Position numbers and translations under genes: made by a program. A model generated the notes under the pieces. It searched no databases. It was given only the letters and a program-made list of their open reading frames with translations, and was not told the DNA's origin. Below, piece after piece: positions 9,275-18,445 of a DNA stretch of 64,000 bases; the stretch's first letter is position 1, and every line of letters begins with the position of its first letter. The stretch spans positions 1,796,001-1,860,000 of the forward strand of contig NZ_CP058349.1 in the NCBI RefSeq assembly GCF_013395055.1, read 5' to 3'. This stretch comes from Pseudomonas sp. ABC1 (GTDB taxonomy: Bacteria > Pseudomonadota > Gammaproteobacteria > Pseudomonadales > Pseudomonadaceae).

Positions 9275-10474
9275 TCAATCCATGGCATTGGTCGGCAGGA
9301 TCAGGCTGAACAACGAGCCGCGCCCCTGCTCGCTCTCCACCAGCAACTGTCCACCATGGGCCTTGACGATCTGCTCGGAGATGAATAGCCCCAGCCCGAG
9401 GCCGGCACTGGTGCCAGCGCCTTCGACACGCTCGAACTGGCAGAAGATGCGTTGCAGGTTCTTGTCCTCGATACCGACACCCTGGTCGCGCACCGCGATG
9501 CACGCCTCTCCGCCCTCCAGCAGCCGCACGCTCACCTGGACCGGTTTGCCCGCGCCATAGCGCATGGCGTTGGTCAGCAGGTTGGCCAGCACCTGCTCGA
9601 TACGGAACTCATCCCAGTGCCCGAACAGCGCGCCGCAGGAGTCGAAGTGCAGCTCGCAGCCGCTGCTTTCCATCTGCGCCCCAAAGCTCTCCAGCACGTT
9701 GGCCACCAGTTGGGTCAGGTCGAAGCTCGACGGACGGATCGACAGCTTGCCGGTGCGGATGCGCGAAACATCGAGCATGTCGTCGATCAAACGGATCAGG
9801 CTATGGATCTGGCGCTCGTCCTTGTCCACCATCTGCCCCAGCCGCTCCTCGCCGAACGCCGCCAGGTTGCCGCGCTGCAATTGCAGCTTGCGCAACTGGA
9901 CTTCGAGAATCAGCGTATTGAGCGGCGTCTTCAGTTCGTGCGAGACGATCGACATGAAGTCATCGCGCATGCGCACCGCATGCTCCAACTCGCTCTTGGT
10001 ATTGCGCAACTCGTCGAGCAGCAGCTCCTGCTCCAGGCGACTCTTGCGCAACGCATCGACCTGCCGTGCCAGCCGCTTGCGGTTGCGGTAGAGGTCAACG
10101 AAGACACTGACCTTGCTACGCACCGCGTGAGTGTCCAGCGGCTTGTGCATGAAGTCCACGGCACCGCTTTCATAGCCCTTGAAGGCGTAGTTCAGCTCAC
10201 GCCCGGCGGCACTGACGAAAACGATGGGGATCTGCTTGGTGCGCTCGGTGCCACGCATCAGCTCGGCCAACTGGAAGCCATCCATGCCGGGCATCTGCAC
10301 GTCGAGTATGGCCAGTGCGAACTCATGGGCCAGCAGCAGCTCCAGCGCCTGCTCGCCGGAGCTGGCGAAGAACACGCGCATCCCCGGTGCCTGCAACAGC
10401 GCCTTCAGGGCCTGAAGATTTTCCGGGACATCGTCGACGACCAGCAGGTTGGCTTCATCGGTTTGATCGGGCAT
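9275..10474 (-). CDS. Receiver-histidine kinase hybrid (response regulator with kinase output)
   Basis: The 399-residue protein has an N-terminal receiver (NLLVVDDVPENLQ; phospho-acceptor Asp in AILDVQMPGMDG) followed by a coiled linker, a HisKA domain with the phosphorylated His in IVSHELKTPLN, and an HATPase domain (GLGLGLFISEQIV). No membrane segment is present, so it is cytosolic. It starts three bases after the cheB stop and is the last gene of a four-gene operon. It probably receives phosphate from, or reports to, the large upstream hybrid kinase. Output unknown. Confidence 0.9.
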   Translation of the reverse strand: MPDQTDEANLLVVDDVPENLQALKALLQAPGMRVFFASSGEQALELLLAHEFALAILDVQMPGMDGFQLAELMRGTERTKQIPIVFVSAAGRELNYAFKGYESGAVDFMHKPLDTHAVRSKVSVFVDLYRNRKRLARQVDALRKSRLEQELLLDELRNTKSELEHAVRMRDDFMSIVSHELKTPLNTLILEVQLRKLQLQRGNLAAFGEERLGQMVDKDERQIHSLIRLIDDMLDVSRIRTGKLSIRPSSFDLTQLVANVLESFGAQMESSGCELHFDSCGALFGHWDEFRIEQVLANLLTNAMRYGAGKPVQVSVRLLEGGEACIAVRDQGVGIEDKNLQRIFCQFERVEGAGTSAGLGLGLFISEQIVKAHGGQLLVESEQGRGSLFSLILPTNAMD

Positions 10475-10477
10475 CTG

Positions 10478-11065
10478 TCACTCCAACTCGCACAGCAGTC
10501 GATGGATATCGCACAAGGATAAGATATGGTCGGGTTCGAAACGCTTCAGGGCCGCCCTCGGCATGATATCCATCTCGGCCTCTTCGGGGCGCTGGACGAT
10601 GGTCAGGCCACCCGCGCGGTGAATGCATTCCAACCCACGCGCGCCATCCTCGCTGGCACCGGTGAGCAACACGCCAGCCAGACGCTCGCCCCAGGCATCG
10701 GCGGCTGACTCGAACAACACGTCGATGGAGGGCCGGGAAAAACACACCGGCTCCTCCTGGCTCAGCGCCAGGCTGAAATCCCGCTCGACCAGCAGGTGGT
10801 AACCGGGGGCCGCGAAGTACAGCCAGCCGTTGGCCAGCGCCTCCTTGTCGTCGGCCTCCTTGGCCTTCAGCCGGGTCTTGTTCTGGAAAATCTGCGCCAA
10901 CTGAGTCGGACGCCCATCCGGAATGTGCTGGACCACCAGCACCGGCCGGCGATAGTCGTCAGGCAAACCGCGTAGCACCTCGCTCAGGGCATGCAGGCCA
11001 CCGGCGGAGGTGCCGATCACGACGGCGTCGATCGCTCGGCCCTGCACGGAGTCTCGAATGCTCAT
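10478..11065 (-). CDS. cheB: CheB-type protein-glutamate methylesterase domain (stand-alone)
   Basis: The 195-residue product is a CheB catalytic domain alone, without the usual N-terminal receiver. The catalytic elements are present: Ser in VIGTSAGG, His in VVQHIPDG and Asp in GASEDGARG. It would remove methyl groups from, or deamidate, receptor glutamates. Its start overlaps the cheR stop by four bases (ATGA), so translation is probably coupled. Lack of a receiver means its activity cannot be set by direct phosphorylation as in the classic pathway. Confidence 0.9.
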   Translation of the reverse strand: MSIRDSVQGRAIDAVVIGTSAGGLHALSEVLRGLPDDYRRPVLVVQHIPDGRPTQLAQIFQNKTRLKAKEADDKEALANGWLYFAAPGYHLLVERDFSLALSQEEPVCFSRPSIDVLFESAADAWGERLAGVLLTGASEDGARGLECIHRAGGLTIVQRPEEAEMDIMPRAALKRFEPDHILSLCDIHRLLCELE

Positions 11066-11880
11066 AAGCGACGGAATATCCGTTCCTGCTTGTCGAAGGC
11101 CTCGAAGTAAGGCCCCTGGCTGGAAAACTCCAGCGTCTCCTTGCTGCCCAGGCCAAGGAAGCCACGGTGGCACAGCGACTCGCGAAACAGCGAGAACGCG
11201 CGGTCCTGCAAGGCCTTGTTGAAATAGATCAGCACATTGCGGCACGAAATCAACTGGGTCTCGGCGAACACGCTGTCAGTGGCCAGGCTGTGATCGGCGA
11301 AGGTCACTTTCTGGCGCAACGACTTGTCCATGATGGCCGAGTCATAGGCCGCCACGTAGTAGTCCGAAAGACTGCCCCGCCCACCGGCGCGCTGGTAGTT
11401 CTCGCTGTAGCGGCGCAGGTTGTCGATCGGGAAAATGCCCTGCCGGGCGCGCTCCAGCGAGCGTGGATTGATATCCGTGGCATACAGGATCGAGCGCTCC
11501 AGCAGCCCTTCCTCCTTGAGCAGGATGGCCATGGAATAGACTTCCTCGCCGGTGCTGCAACCGGCGATCCAGATCTTCAGCGACGGGTAGGTGTGCAGCA
11601 CCGGCACCACTTGCTCGCGCAGCGCGCGGTAGTAGCCGGGGTCGCGGAACATCTCGCTGACCGGGATGGTGAGGTACTGCAACAGCTCCATGAAGGTCGC
11701 CTCGTCATAGAGAATCCGCTGCTGCAACTCGGAAATGCTCGCGCACTGCAACTGCCGTTGCGCCAGCAGCACGCGACGCTTGAGCGAAGCGCCGGAGTAG
11801 TCACGAAAATCATGGCCGTACTTGAGGTAGATCGCCTCGATCAACAGCCGGACTTCGATATCGAGGCTACGCTCGGGCAT
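11062..11880 (-). CDS. cheR: CheR-type protein-glutamate O-methyltransferase
   Basis: The 272-residue enzyme has the helical N-domain (YSGASLKRRVLLAQRQL), the S-adenosylmethionine loop IWIAGCSTGEEVYS and the RNVLIYFNK motif of CheR. It should methylate glutamates on a receptor or on the neighbouring hybrid kinase. The ATG lies one base after the stop of the hybrid kinase gene. No chemoreceptor is encoded in this operon, so the target may be the CHASE3-containing kinase itself or another receptor. Confidence 0.92.
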   Translation of the reverse strand: MPERSLDIEVRLLIEAIYLKYGHDFRDYSGASLKRRVLLAQRQLQCASISELQQRILYDEATFMELLQYLTIPVSEMFRDPGYYRALREQVVPVLHTYPSLKIWIAGCSTGEEVYSMAILLKEEGLLERSILYATDINPRSLERARQGIFPIDNLRRYSENYQRAGGRGSLSDYYVAAYDSAIMDKSLRQKVTFADHSLATDSVFAETQLISCRNVLIYFNKALQDRAFSLFRESLCHRGFLGLGSKETLEFSSQGPYFEAFDKQERIFRRL

Positions 11881-11881
11881 T

Positions 11882-14800
11882 TCAGAACAACTCCACTTTC
11901 GGCATCCAGACACGGATCAGCGAGAACAGCCGGTCCAGCTCGATGGGCTTGGCCAGGTAGTCGTTGGCGCCAGCAGCCAGGCAGCGGTCCTGATCGTCCT
12001 TCATCGCCTTGGCAGTCACGGCGATGATCGGCAGGCGCTCGAAGCGAGCCTCCTTGCGAATCTCGCGCATGGCGGTGAAGCCGTCCATCTCCGGCATCAT
12101 GATGTCCATCAGCACCAGGTCGATGTTCTCGACCTCATGCAGTCGGGCGATGGCCTCATGGCCGTTACGGGCGATTTCCACCAGCGCGCCCTTCTGCTCC
12201 AGCGCGCTGGTGAGGGCGAAGACGTTGCGCACGTCGTCGTCCACCACCAGGATCGTGCGGCCTTCGAAGGTCTTCTCGCGGCTGCGGGCGCTCTTGAGCA
12301 TCTTGCGCCGCTCCGGCGGCATGTCCGACTCGACCTTGTGCAGGAACAGCGTGACCTCGTCCAGCAGGCGTTCCGGCGAACGGGCACCCTTGATGATGAT
12401 CGAGCGCGAGTACTTCATCAGCGCCGCCTCTTCGTCACGGCTCAGGTTGCGCCCGGTGTAGACGATCACCGGCGGGAAGGAGCAGATGTCCTCACCGGCC
12501 ATGCGTTCCAGCAACTGGCTGCCATCCATGTCGGGCAGTTTGAGGTCGATGATCATGCAGTCGAAGACCGTATCGCGCAGCAACTCCAGCGCCTGGCGCC
12601 CGAACGCCACGGCAGTGATCTCGACATCTTCGTCCTCGATCAGCCGCGAAATGCTGGCGCGCTGCAAGGCATCGTCCTCGACCAGCAGGATGCGTTTGAC
12701 CTTCTGCGCCAGCCGCGTCTCCAGGCTGAGGAAGACGTCTCGCAGTTCCTCACGGGTGGCCGGCTTCATCGCATAGCCGATGGCGCCCATTTGCAGCGCG
12801 GCCTCCTTGCGGTCCTCCACGGAGACGATGTGTACGGGGATGTGCCGCGTCTCCGGTGTTTCCTTGAGCCGCTCCAGCACGGTCAGGCCGGAATGGTCGG
12901 GCAGGCGCATATCCAGCAGGATCGCGTCGGGCTGGTAGTGCACGGCCGTCTCGAAACCGGCATCGGCACTCTGCTCCAGCAGGCAGCTGTAGCCCAGCTC
13001 ATGGGCCAGGTCACGCAGAATGCAGGCGAACTGAGGCTCGTCCTCGATCACCAGCACGCTACGCTCCTTGAACGGGTAGGCCTGGCGGTCATCCGGCAAG
13101 CGCTCCACCGGCACAACAGGCACCGGCGCGCTGATCACGGGCGCCACGCTCTCGGCCCGCACCTGCGGCAACCTGGGAGCGGCCGGCACATCATCATGGT
13201 TCTCCGGCAGCAGCAGCGTGAAGGTACTGCCCACGCCCGGCTCGCTCTGGACATCGAGCGAGCCGCCGAGCAGTTGCGACAACTCACGGGAGATCGACAG
13301 CCCCAGGCCAGTGCCGCCATAGCGCCGGTTGGTGGTGCCATCGGCCTGGCGGAAGGCTTCGAAGACCGCCTGCTGCTCGTCCTCGGCGATGCCGATGCCG
13401 GAGTCGCGCACGCAGAACGCCAGCATGCCGTCGTCGCGACGCTCCACCCGCAGGCTGACGAAGCCCTTCTCGGTAAACTTGAATGCGTTGGAGAGCAGGT
13501 TCTTGAGAATCTGCTCCAGGCGCTGGCGATCGGCGTACAGGCTGGCCGGCAACCCTTCGCCATACTCGATGGAGAATTGCAGGGCCTTCTCCACCGCCTG
13601 CGGCATGAACAGGTTCCGCAGGCTGTCCAGCACCCGCGAGAGGATCATCAGTTCAGGCCGCACCTCCATCTTGCCGGCCTCGACCTTGGCGATGTCGAGG
13701 ATGTCGTTGATCAAGGTCAGCAGGTCGTTGCCGGCGCTGTAGATCGAGCGTGCGTATTGCTCCTGGTCTTCAGTCAGGTTGCCCTGGGGGTTGTCCGCCA
13801 GCAGCTTGGCCAGGATCAGTGAGCTGTTGAGCGGTGTGCGCAGCTCGTGGGACATGTTGGCGAGGAATTCCGACTTGTAGCGGCTGGCCCGCTGCAACTC
13901 CTCGGCGCGCTGCTCCAGCAACTGCTGGACGTGCTGCAGGCGCGTATTGCGGTCATTCACCTGGTCGCGCTGACGCTCCAGCTCCAGCGCCTGCTCGGCC
14001 AGTTGCTCGTTGCTCTGCTCCAGTTCGGCCTGCTGTTCCTCGAGGTGCTGCTGGGACTCGCGCAGGACACCCGACTGCGCCTCCAGCTCTTCGTTGGCGG
14101 CCCGCAGCTCTTCCTGCTGCACCTGCAATTCTTCGTTCAGTTGCTGCGTACCGGACAGGGCCTGCTGCAAACGCTGGCGGTAGCGGGCCGACTCGATCGC
14201 CGCGCCCAGGCTCTCCGCGATGCGCTCCAGCAACTCGGCGTCCTGCTCCCGCGCCGGACGCAGGAAACCGATCTCCAGCACCGCATTCAGGGCACCGCCG
14301 CTGTGCACCGGCAGGATCAGCACCGAGCTCGGCGCGGCACTGCCCAGCGCCGAGCTGACCCGCAGGTAATCGCCCGGCAGGTCGTCCAGCACACGCAGTC
14401 GGCGCTCCAGCGCGACTTGTCCAACCAGCCCTTCGCCCAGTTCCAGTTCGGCCCGGCAAGCCTTTTGCGGTGCGTCGTAGGCGAACTCGGCCACTCGATG
14501 CAGACGGCCATCCTGCAACGCATACAAGGCACCGACGCTCACGTCCAGATAGCGCGCCAGAAAACCCAGCACGCCTTGCCCCAGGGTTTCCAGGCTCTGC
14601 TCGCCGATCACCGTTTCACTGAGCTGGGTCTGGCCACTGCGCAGCCAGCCCTCGCGCTCCAGCCTGCGCGCATGGGTACGCTGCTGTTCGAGGCTTTCTT
14701 CATAACCGTCGGACAGCGCCATCAGGTCGCGCCGCGCCAGGAAAACCAGCACACCACTGAAACCCAGACTGAACAGCAGGAAGGCGCCGATCAACAGCCA

Positions 14801-15349
14801 GGTCGTGCGTTCAGCCGTCTGCGTGCGCTCAATGCGCACCTGGCGCTCTTCGGTGATGAACGCATTGAACTCGTTGCGAATGCGGTCGATCATCTCCTTG
14901 CCGCGCGCCTCGCGGACATACTCAGCGATATCGCCGCCCTGCCGACGCAGCTCGATCACCTGCTGCGAATAGGGCAACCATTGCCGGTAGGTCAGCTCGA
15001 TCTGCTCGATACGCCGCAACTGCACCGGCTTGCCATCGGCATATTCCCTCAGTGTCTGCAGCCCATTCTCGACCCTGGCCGCCCCTCGGACATACGGATC
15101 GAGAAACGGCTCTTCCCCTGCGATCAGGAAGCCGCGCATGCCGGTTTCCTGGTCGATCATCAGCTTGTAGGTTTCGTTGGCGACAGCCACGCCCTGTATC
15201 GACTGCGCCACCCAGGCGTTCAGCGCCAACAGGTAATAGACGGTGGCACTGAAAAATATCGCGCTGAACGCACCGAAGCCCAACGGCACCAGTACGTTGC
15301 GCCGCAGGATACGCTTGAACTGGAAGGGGTCGATAAAGGCGTCAGTCAT
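11882..15349 (-). CDS. CHASE3-GAF hybrid histidine kinase with three receiver domains
   Basis: I choose ATG 15349 (1155 residues) because AAGGA lies just upstream; an ATG seven codons earlier has no ribosome site. Order: membrane segment; periplasmic CHASE3-like helical domain (ETGMRGFLIAGEE); second membrane segment (~185-205); GAF domain (~250-400); long coiled coil (~405-505); HisKA (NMSHELRTPLNSSL); HATPase (GGTGLGLSISREL); and three receivers whose acceptor Asps lie in ILLDMRLPDHSG, MIIDLKLPDMDG and VLMDIMMPEMDG. It heads the operon with cheR, cheB and a receiver-kinase. Such kinases integrate stress or surface cues into multistep phosphorelays. Confidence 0.92.
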   Translation of the reverse strand: MTDAFIDPFQFKRILRRNVLVPLGFGAFSAIFFSATVYYLLALNAWVAQSIQGVAVANETYKLMIDQETGMRGFLIAGEEPFLDPYVRGAARVENGLQTLREYADGKPVQLRRIEQIELTYRQWLPYSQQVIELRRQGGDIAEYVREARGKEMIDRIRNEFNAFITEERQVRIERTQTAERTTWLLIGAFLLFSLGFSGVLVFLARRDLMALSDGYEESLEQQRTHARRLEREGWLRSGQTQLSETVIGEQSLETLGQGVLGFLARYLDVSVGALYALQDGRLHRVAEFAYDAPQKACRAELELGEGLVGQVALERRLRVLDDLPGDYLRVSSALGSAAPSSVLILPVHSGGALNAVLEIGFLRPAREQDAELLERIAESLGAAIESARYRQRLQQALSGTQQLNEELQVQQEELRAANEELEAQSGVLRESQQHLEEQQAELEQSNEQLAEQALELERQRDQVNDRNTRLQHVQQLLEQRAEELQRASRYKSEFLANMSHELRTPLNSSLILAKLLADNPQGNLTEDQEQYARSIYSAGNDLLTLINDILDIAKVEAGKMEVRPELMILSRVLDSLRNLFMPQAVEKALQFSIEYGEGLPASLYADRQRLEQILKNLLSNAFKFTEKGFVSLRVERRDDGMLAFCVRDSGIGIAEDEQQAVFEAFRQADGTTNRRYGGTGLGLSISRELSQLLGGSLDVQSEPGVGSTFTLLLPENHDDVPAAPRLPQVRAESVAPVISAPVPVVPVERLPDDRQAYPFKERSVLVIEDEPQFACILRDLAHELGYSCLLEQSADAGFETAVHYQPDAILLDMRLPDHSGLTVLERLKETPETRHIPVHIVSVEDRKEAALQMGAIGYAMKPATREELRDVFLSLETRLAQKVKRILLVEDDALQRASISRLIEDEDVEITAVAFGRQALELLRDTVFDCMIIDLKLPDMDGSQLLERMAGEDICSFPPVIVYTGRNLSRDEEAALMKYSRSIIIKGARSPERLLDEVTLFLHKVESDMPPERRKMLKSARSREKTFEGRTILVVDDDVRNVFALTSALEQKGALVEIARNGHEAIARLHEVENIDLVLMDIMMPEMDGFTAMREIRKEARFERLPIIAVTAKAMKDDQDRCLAAGANDYLAKPIELDRLFSLIRVWMPKVELF

Positions 15350-15411
15350 CCTCGTTCCTTGCTCGGTCATGCATGTGAGATTCAGGGACTTTACACAGTC
15401 ACGCCCTGGCT

Positions 15412-15451
15412 AAATAGAAAAACCCCGCGAAAGCACGACTTGCGCGGGGTT
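15412..15451 (-). terminator. Intrinsic terminator downstream of the pmp3-like gene
   Basis: On the minus strand AACCCCGCG / CGCGGGGTT forms a perfect 9-bp stem and is followed by TTTCTATTT. It lies 31 bases after the pmp3-like stop and before the hybrid-kinase gene, separating the two. Confidence 0.85.
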
Positions 15452-15481
15452 CCGGACAGGCCACGCGGGCCTGCGAAGCGG

Positions 15482-15640
15482 TCAGCGGCGGGCGATGATC
15501 CACACCGCATGCACGATACCGGGGATGTAGCCCAGCAGGGTCAGCAGGATGTTCAGCCAGAAGGCCCCGGCGAAACCCACCTGCAGGAACACACCCAGCG
15601 GCGGTAACAGAATGGCGATGATGATGCGTATTAAGTCCAT
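15482..15640 (-). CDS. YqaE/Pmp3 family small membrane protein
   Basis: This 52-residue peptide has two hydrophobic helices and the family phrases LLPPLGVF and YIPGIVHAVWII. The start at 15640 has GGGAGAGG right upstream. Pmp3/YqaE proteolipids sit in the inner membrane and are induced by osmotic, cold or membrane stress; their molecular role is unsettled. It is transcribed alone, with a strong terminator behind it and an unusually folded leader in front. Confidence 0.93.
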   Translation of the reverse strand: MDLIRIIIAILLPPLGVFLQVGFAGAFWLNILLTLLGYIPGIVHAVWIIARR

Positions 15641-15866
15641 ATTCCTCTCCCTTGGAAACTCGCTGCGGAAAACCACTTCCCTATCGACCGGGAGCCTGGA
15701 AAGTGGTTCAGCGCAAGGTGACCGCCGCCATGGGCGGCATCAGAACCGGCTCACGATCTCGCGAGCCAGGTTCAGGGGAAATCCGGAGGCGACCGGGTAG
15801 GTCGCCAAGGGCGCCCGAGGGCGCTACGAGGAAAATAACGCGACACGACTGCCGTGGTGTGCGTTA
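15641..15866 (-). other. Highly structured leader region upstream of the pmp3-like gene
   Basis: The 491 bases between the pmp3-like gene and rlhA show no credible gene. The half nearest pmp3 contains five successive hairpins: 15671-15708 (AACCACTT/AAGTGGTT), 15724-15738 (GCCGCC/GGCGGC), 15748-15767 (GGCTC/GAGCC), 15788-15806 (GGCGACC/GGTCGCC) and 15811-15824 (GCGCCC/GGGCGC). A sixth at 15839-15863 is followed on the minus strand by TTATTTTC, like an intrinsic terminator. GACCGGGAGCCT occurs twice (15686 and 15869). It may be a regulated leader or a small RNA gene. I recognise no Rfam family. 15867-16131 shows nothing further. Confidence 0.4.
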
Positions 15867-16131
15867 GTGACCGGGAGCCTTGTGGGCGCCTGGCCTGCCG
15901 AAACCCCATCATGGACGCGCCCCGTATCGGAGACACGGGCACTACGACTTTTGACGGATGCCGGCAGGACTCAAGTATCGCAAAGACACCCGCCATCCGG
16001 CTACGGCGAGCGGGACGATTCGTCTACGCGCCCGACCGTCCGGGATGCCTTTTGCCCGCCCACGACACGCCGCCTTGTGTTCATCACTCCTGTGCGAACG
16101 CCAGACCAACGAGGTCGGCCTCACAAGCCAT

Positions 16132-18153
16132 TCAGCCCCTGGCCTTGGGCGATGCGCCATCCGGTTTGCGCTTGATGGTCTTGAGCAGGTCCTCGGGGCT
16201 GATGAAGCCGACTTCGCCCGCACCGCTGCCTAGCAACGGTTGGTTGAAGATATGCGTCTTCATGCGGCCGATGACGTGCATCTCGCACGGCTTGCAGTCG
16301 AACTTCAGCGTCAACACTTCGTCCTGGTGGATCAACTGCATCGGTGCCACTTTGGTGCGCACGCCGGTCACGCCCTTGGCCTGCTTGGGGCACAGGTTGA
16401 AGGAGAAACGCAGGCAGTGCTTGGTGATCATCACCGGCACGTCGCCCGCCTCCTCATGGGCCTCGTAGGCCGCGTCGATCAGTTGCACGCCAAAACGGTG
16501 ATAGAACGCCCGTGCCTTCTGGTTATAGACGTTGGCCAGGAAGCTCAGGTGCGACTCGGGATAGACCGGCGGCGGCACGCTGACCGGCTTGCGCGCGCCA
16601 CGCGGGTGGGCGGCCAGGCGCGCCTGGGTCAGCGCATCGACGGCATCGCGGCGCAAGGCCTTGAGCTGCGAGTTGGGCACGAACGGCATCGCCGCCCCCA
16701 CGATCTCGGTCGCCCTGGCGAAATAACAGGTGGTGCCCAGCTTACCCAGGGTGTCCTGCAACTGGCTGCGTGCCTGCTGCGGGTCCTTGGCCTGGCCGAA
16801 CGGCCCCGCCAGTTCCAGGGCGACACTGATGCCTTCCTCACTGGTGACACGCAGGCCGATACGCGCCTCGTCCAGGCTCACCTGCCAGTCCAGCGCGATG
16901 CGCCGCTCGGCGGACGTCTTGAGCAGCGCCTGCTGCCAGTCGTGGTCCAGGTTGCGGTTGAGGACATGGTGCGGACGCAACTGGCGCAGTTGTGGCGGCA
17001 TCTCGTTGGGCAACACGCGGTATTGCCACTGCTCGACACCCTCGTCCTCGAAGGTCGCCAGTTGCTCCACGGTATTGGCGCGGAAGCCGACGACCTCGCG
17101 CTTGACCAGCACGTTCAGGCCATCGCCATTGTTCAGGCGCTCGCGGCTCTGCACCAACAGGTCGTTCTTGCCAACCCCCAGCACTTCGCCCACCGCCAGG
17201 CCGACGAACTTGGGCGACTCGAAGGCGCCGATGTCGATCTTGCGCTCACTGACGAAGTAGTCGGTGCTGCCACGGTGGAAGGTCTTGTCCGCATCGGGGA
17301 TGAAGAAATGCTCGGTACGCCCACTGGAGGCTCGCGCCAGCTCGGGGCGCTCGGTGAGGATTTCGTCGAGCTGCTGGCGATAGGACGCGGTGATGTTCTT
17401 CACATAACTCATGTCCTTGTAGCGGCCTTCGATCTTGAACGAGCGCACCCCGGCGTCGATCAGCGCGCGCAGGTTGGCGCTCTGGTTGTTGTCCTTCATC
17501 GACAGCAGGTGCTTGTCGTAGGCCACCACCCGTCCCTGGTCGTCCTTCAGGGTGTAGGGCAGCCGGCAGGCCTGGGAGCAGTCGCCACGGTTGGCACTGC
17601 GCCCGGTCTGCGCGTGGGAAATATTGCACTGGCCGGAAAACGCCACGCAGAGCGCACCATGGATGAAGAACTCGATGGTCGCATCGACATTGCGGCTGAT
17701 CTCGTCGATCTGCCGCAGGTCCAGCTCACGCGCCAGGACCAACTGGGAAAACCCCGCCTGCGACAGGAAGCGCGCCTTGTCCAGCGTGCGGATGTCGGTC
17801 TGGGTACTGGCATGCAGCTCGATGGGTGGAATATCCAGCTCCATGACGCCCATGTCCTGCACGATCAGCGCATCGACGCCCACCTCGTAGAGCTGCCAGA
17901 TCAGCGTGCGCGCCGCCTCCAGTTCGTCGTCGTGGAGGATGGTGTTCAGGGTGACGAACACCCTGGCATGGAACAGGTGGGCGAACTCCACCAGCCCGGC
18001 GATATCTTCCACGCTGTTGCTGGCGTTGTGCCGGGCACCAAAACCGGGGCCGCCGATATACACGGCATCGGCGCCATGCAGGATGGCTTCGCGGGCAATG
18101 GCGGTATCCCGCGCAGGACTGAGCAGTTCCAAATGGTGCTTGGGCAAGGACAT
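16132..18153 (-). CDS. rlhA: 23S rRNA C2501 hydroxylation protein RlhA (U32 peptidase family)
   Basis: The 673-residue protein matches E. coli RlhA (YdcP) closely from memory: LELLSPARD at the start, GGPGFGARHNASNS, the U32 signature region HGALCVAFSGQC, then SHAQTGRSANRGDCSQACRL and FNLCPKQAKG. U32 proteins carry conserved cysteines for an iron-sulfur cluster, and RlhA hydroxylates C2501 of 23S rRNA using prephenate-derived chemistry. The cysteines in SGQC, RGDCSQAC and KFDCKPC are all kept. It is flanked by non-coding gaps and seems monocistronic. The 292 bases upstream (18154-18445), between it and hemY, hold no gene; a small GC palindrome lies near 18292-18320. Confidence 0.93.
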   Translation of the reverse strand: MSLPKHHLELLSPARDTAIAREAILHGADAVYIGGPGFGARHNASNSVEDIAGLVEFAHLFHARVFVTLNTILHDDELEAARTLIWQLYEVGVDALIVQDMGVMELDIPPIELHASTQTDIRTLDKARFLSQAGFSQLVLARELDLRQIDEISRNVDATIEFFIHGALCVAFSGQCNISHAQTGRSANRGDCSQACRLPYTLKDDQGRVVAYDKHLLSMKDNNQSANLRALIDAGVRSFKIEGRYKDMSYVKNITASYRQQLDEILTERPELARASSGRTEHFFIPDADKTFHRGSTDYFVSERKIDIGAFESPKFVGLAVGEVLGVGKNDLLVQSRERLNNGDGLNVLVKREVVGFRANTVEQLATFEDEGVEQWQYRVLPNEMPPQLRQLRPHHVLNRNLDHDWQQALLKTSAERRIALDWQVSLDEARIGLRVTSEEGISVALELAGPFGQAKDPQQARSQLQDTLGKLGTTCYFARATEIVGAAMPFVPNSQLKALRRDAVDALTQARLAAHPRGARKPVSVPPPVYPESHLSFLANVYNQKARAFYHRFGVQLIDAAYEAHEEAGDVPVMITKHCLRFSFNLCPKQAKGVTGVRTKVAPMQLIHQDEVLTLKFDCKPCEMHVIGRMKTHIFNQPLLGSGAGEVGFISPEDLLKTIKRKPDGASPKARG

Positions 18154-18445
18154 GGTTTTATTCTGGTATGGCTGACTTCACGGAGGCGGCATCTTACGTC
18201 GCAGCCGGCAGAGCGTACAGGCTCCGCCGGCTGATCCAGCGCGGAAGCGGCGTTATATCGGGAAAGTATGTGACGTTCGGTCTTTTTAGTGGCTGATTCA
18301 GCCGGGCGCCATGGCGGCGCCTGGCTTGAATCTGCCTGCTCGGCAAACCGTGACCCGGCGCTGGTCAAACCGGCGTATCAGCCACTGTGGCAGCGGCGGA
18401 TACCCACAAAGAACCGAACACCCCAGTCGGCGGTGACTGCCGGCC

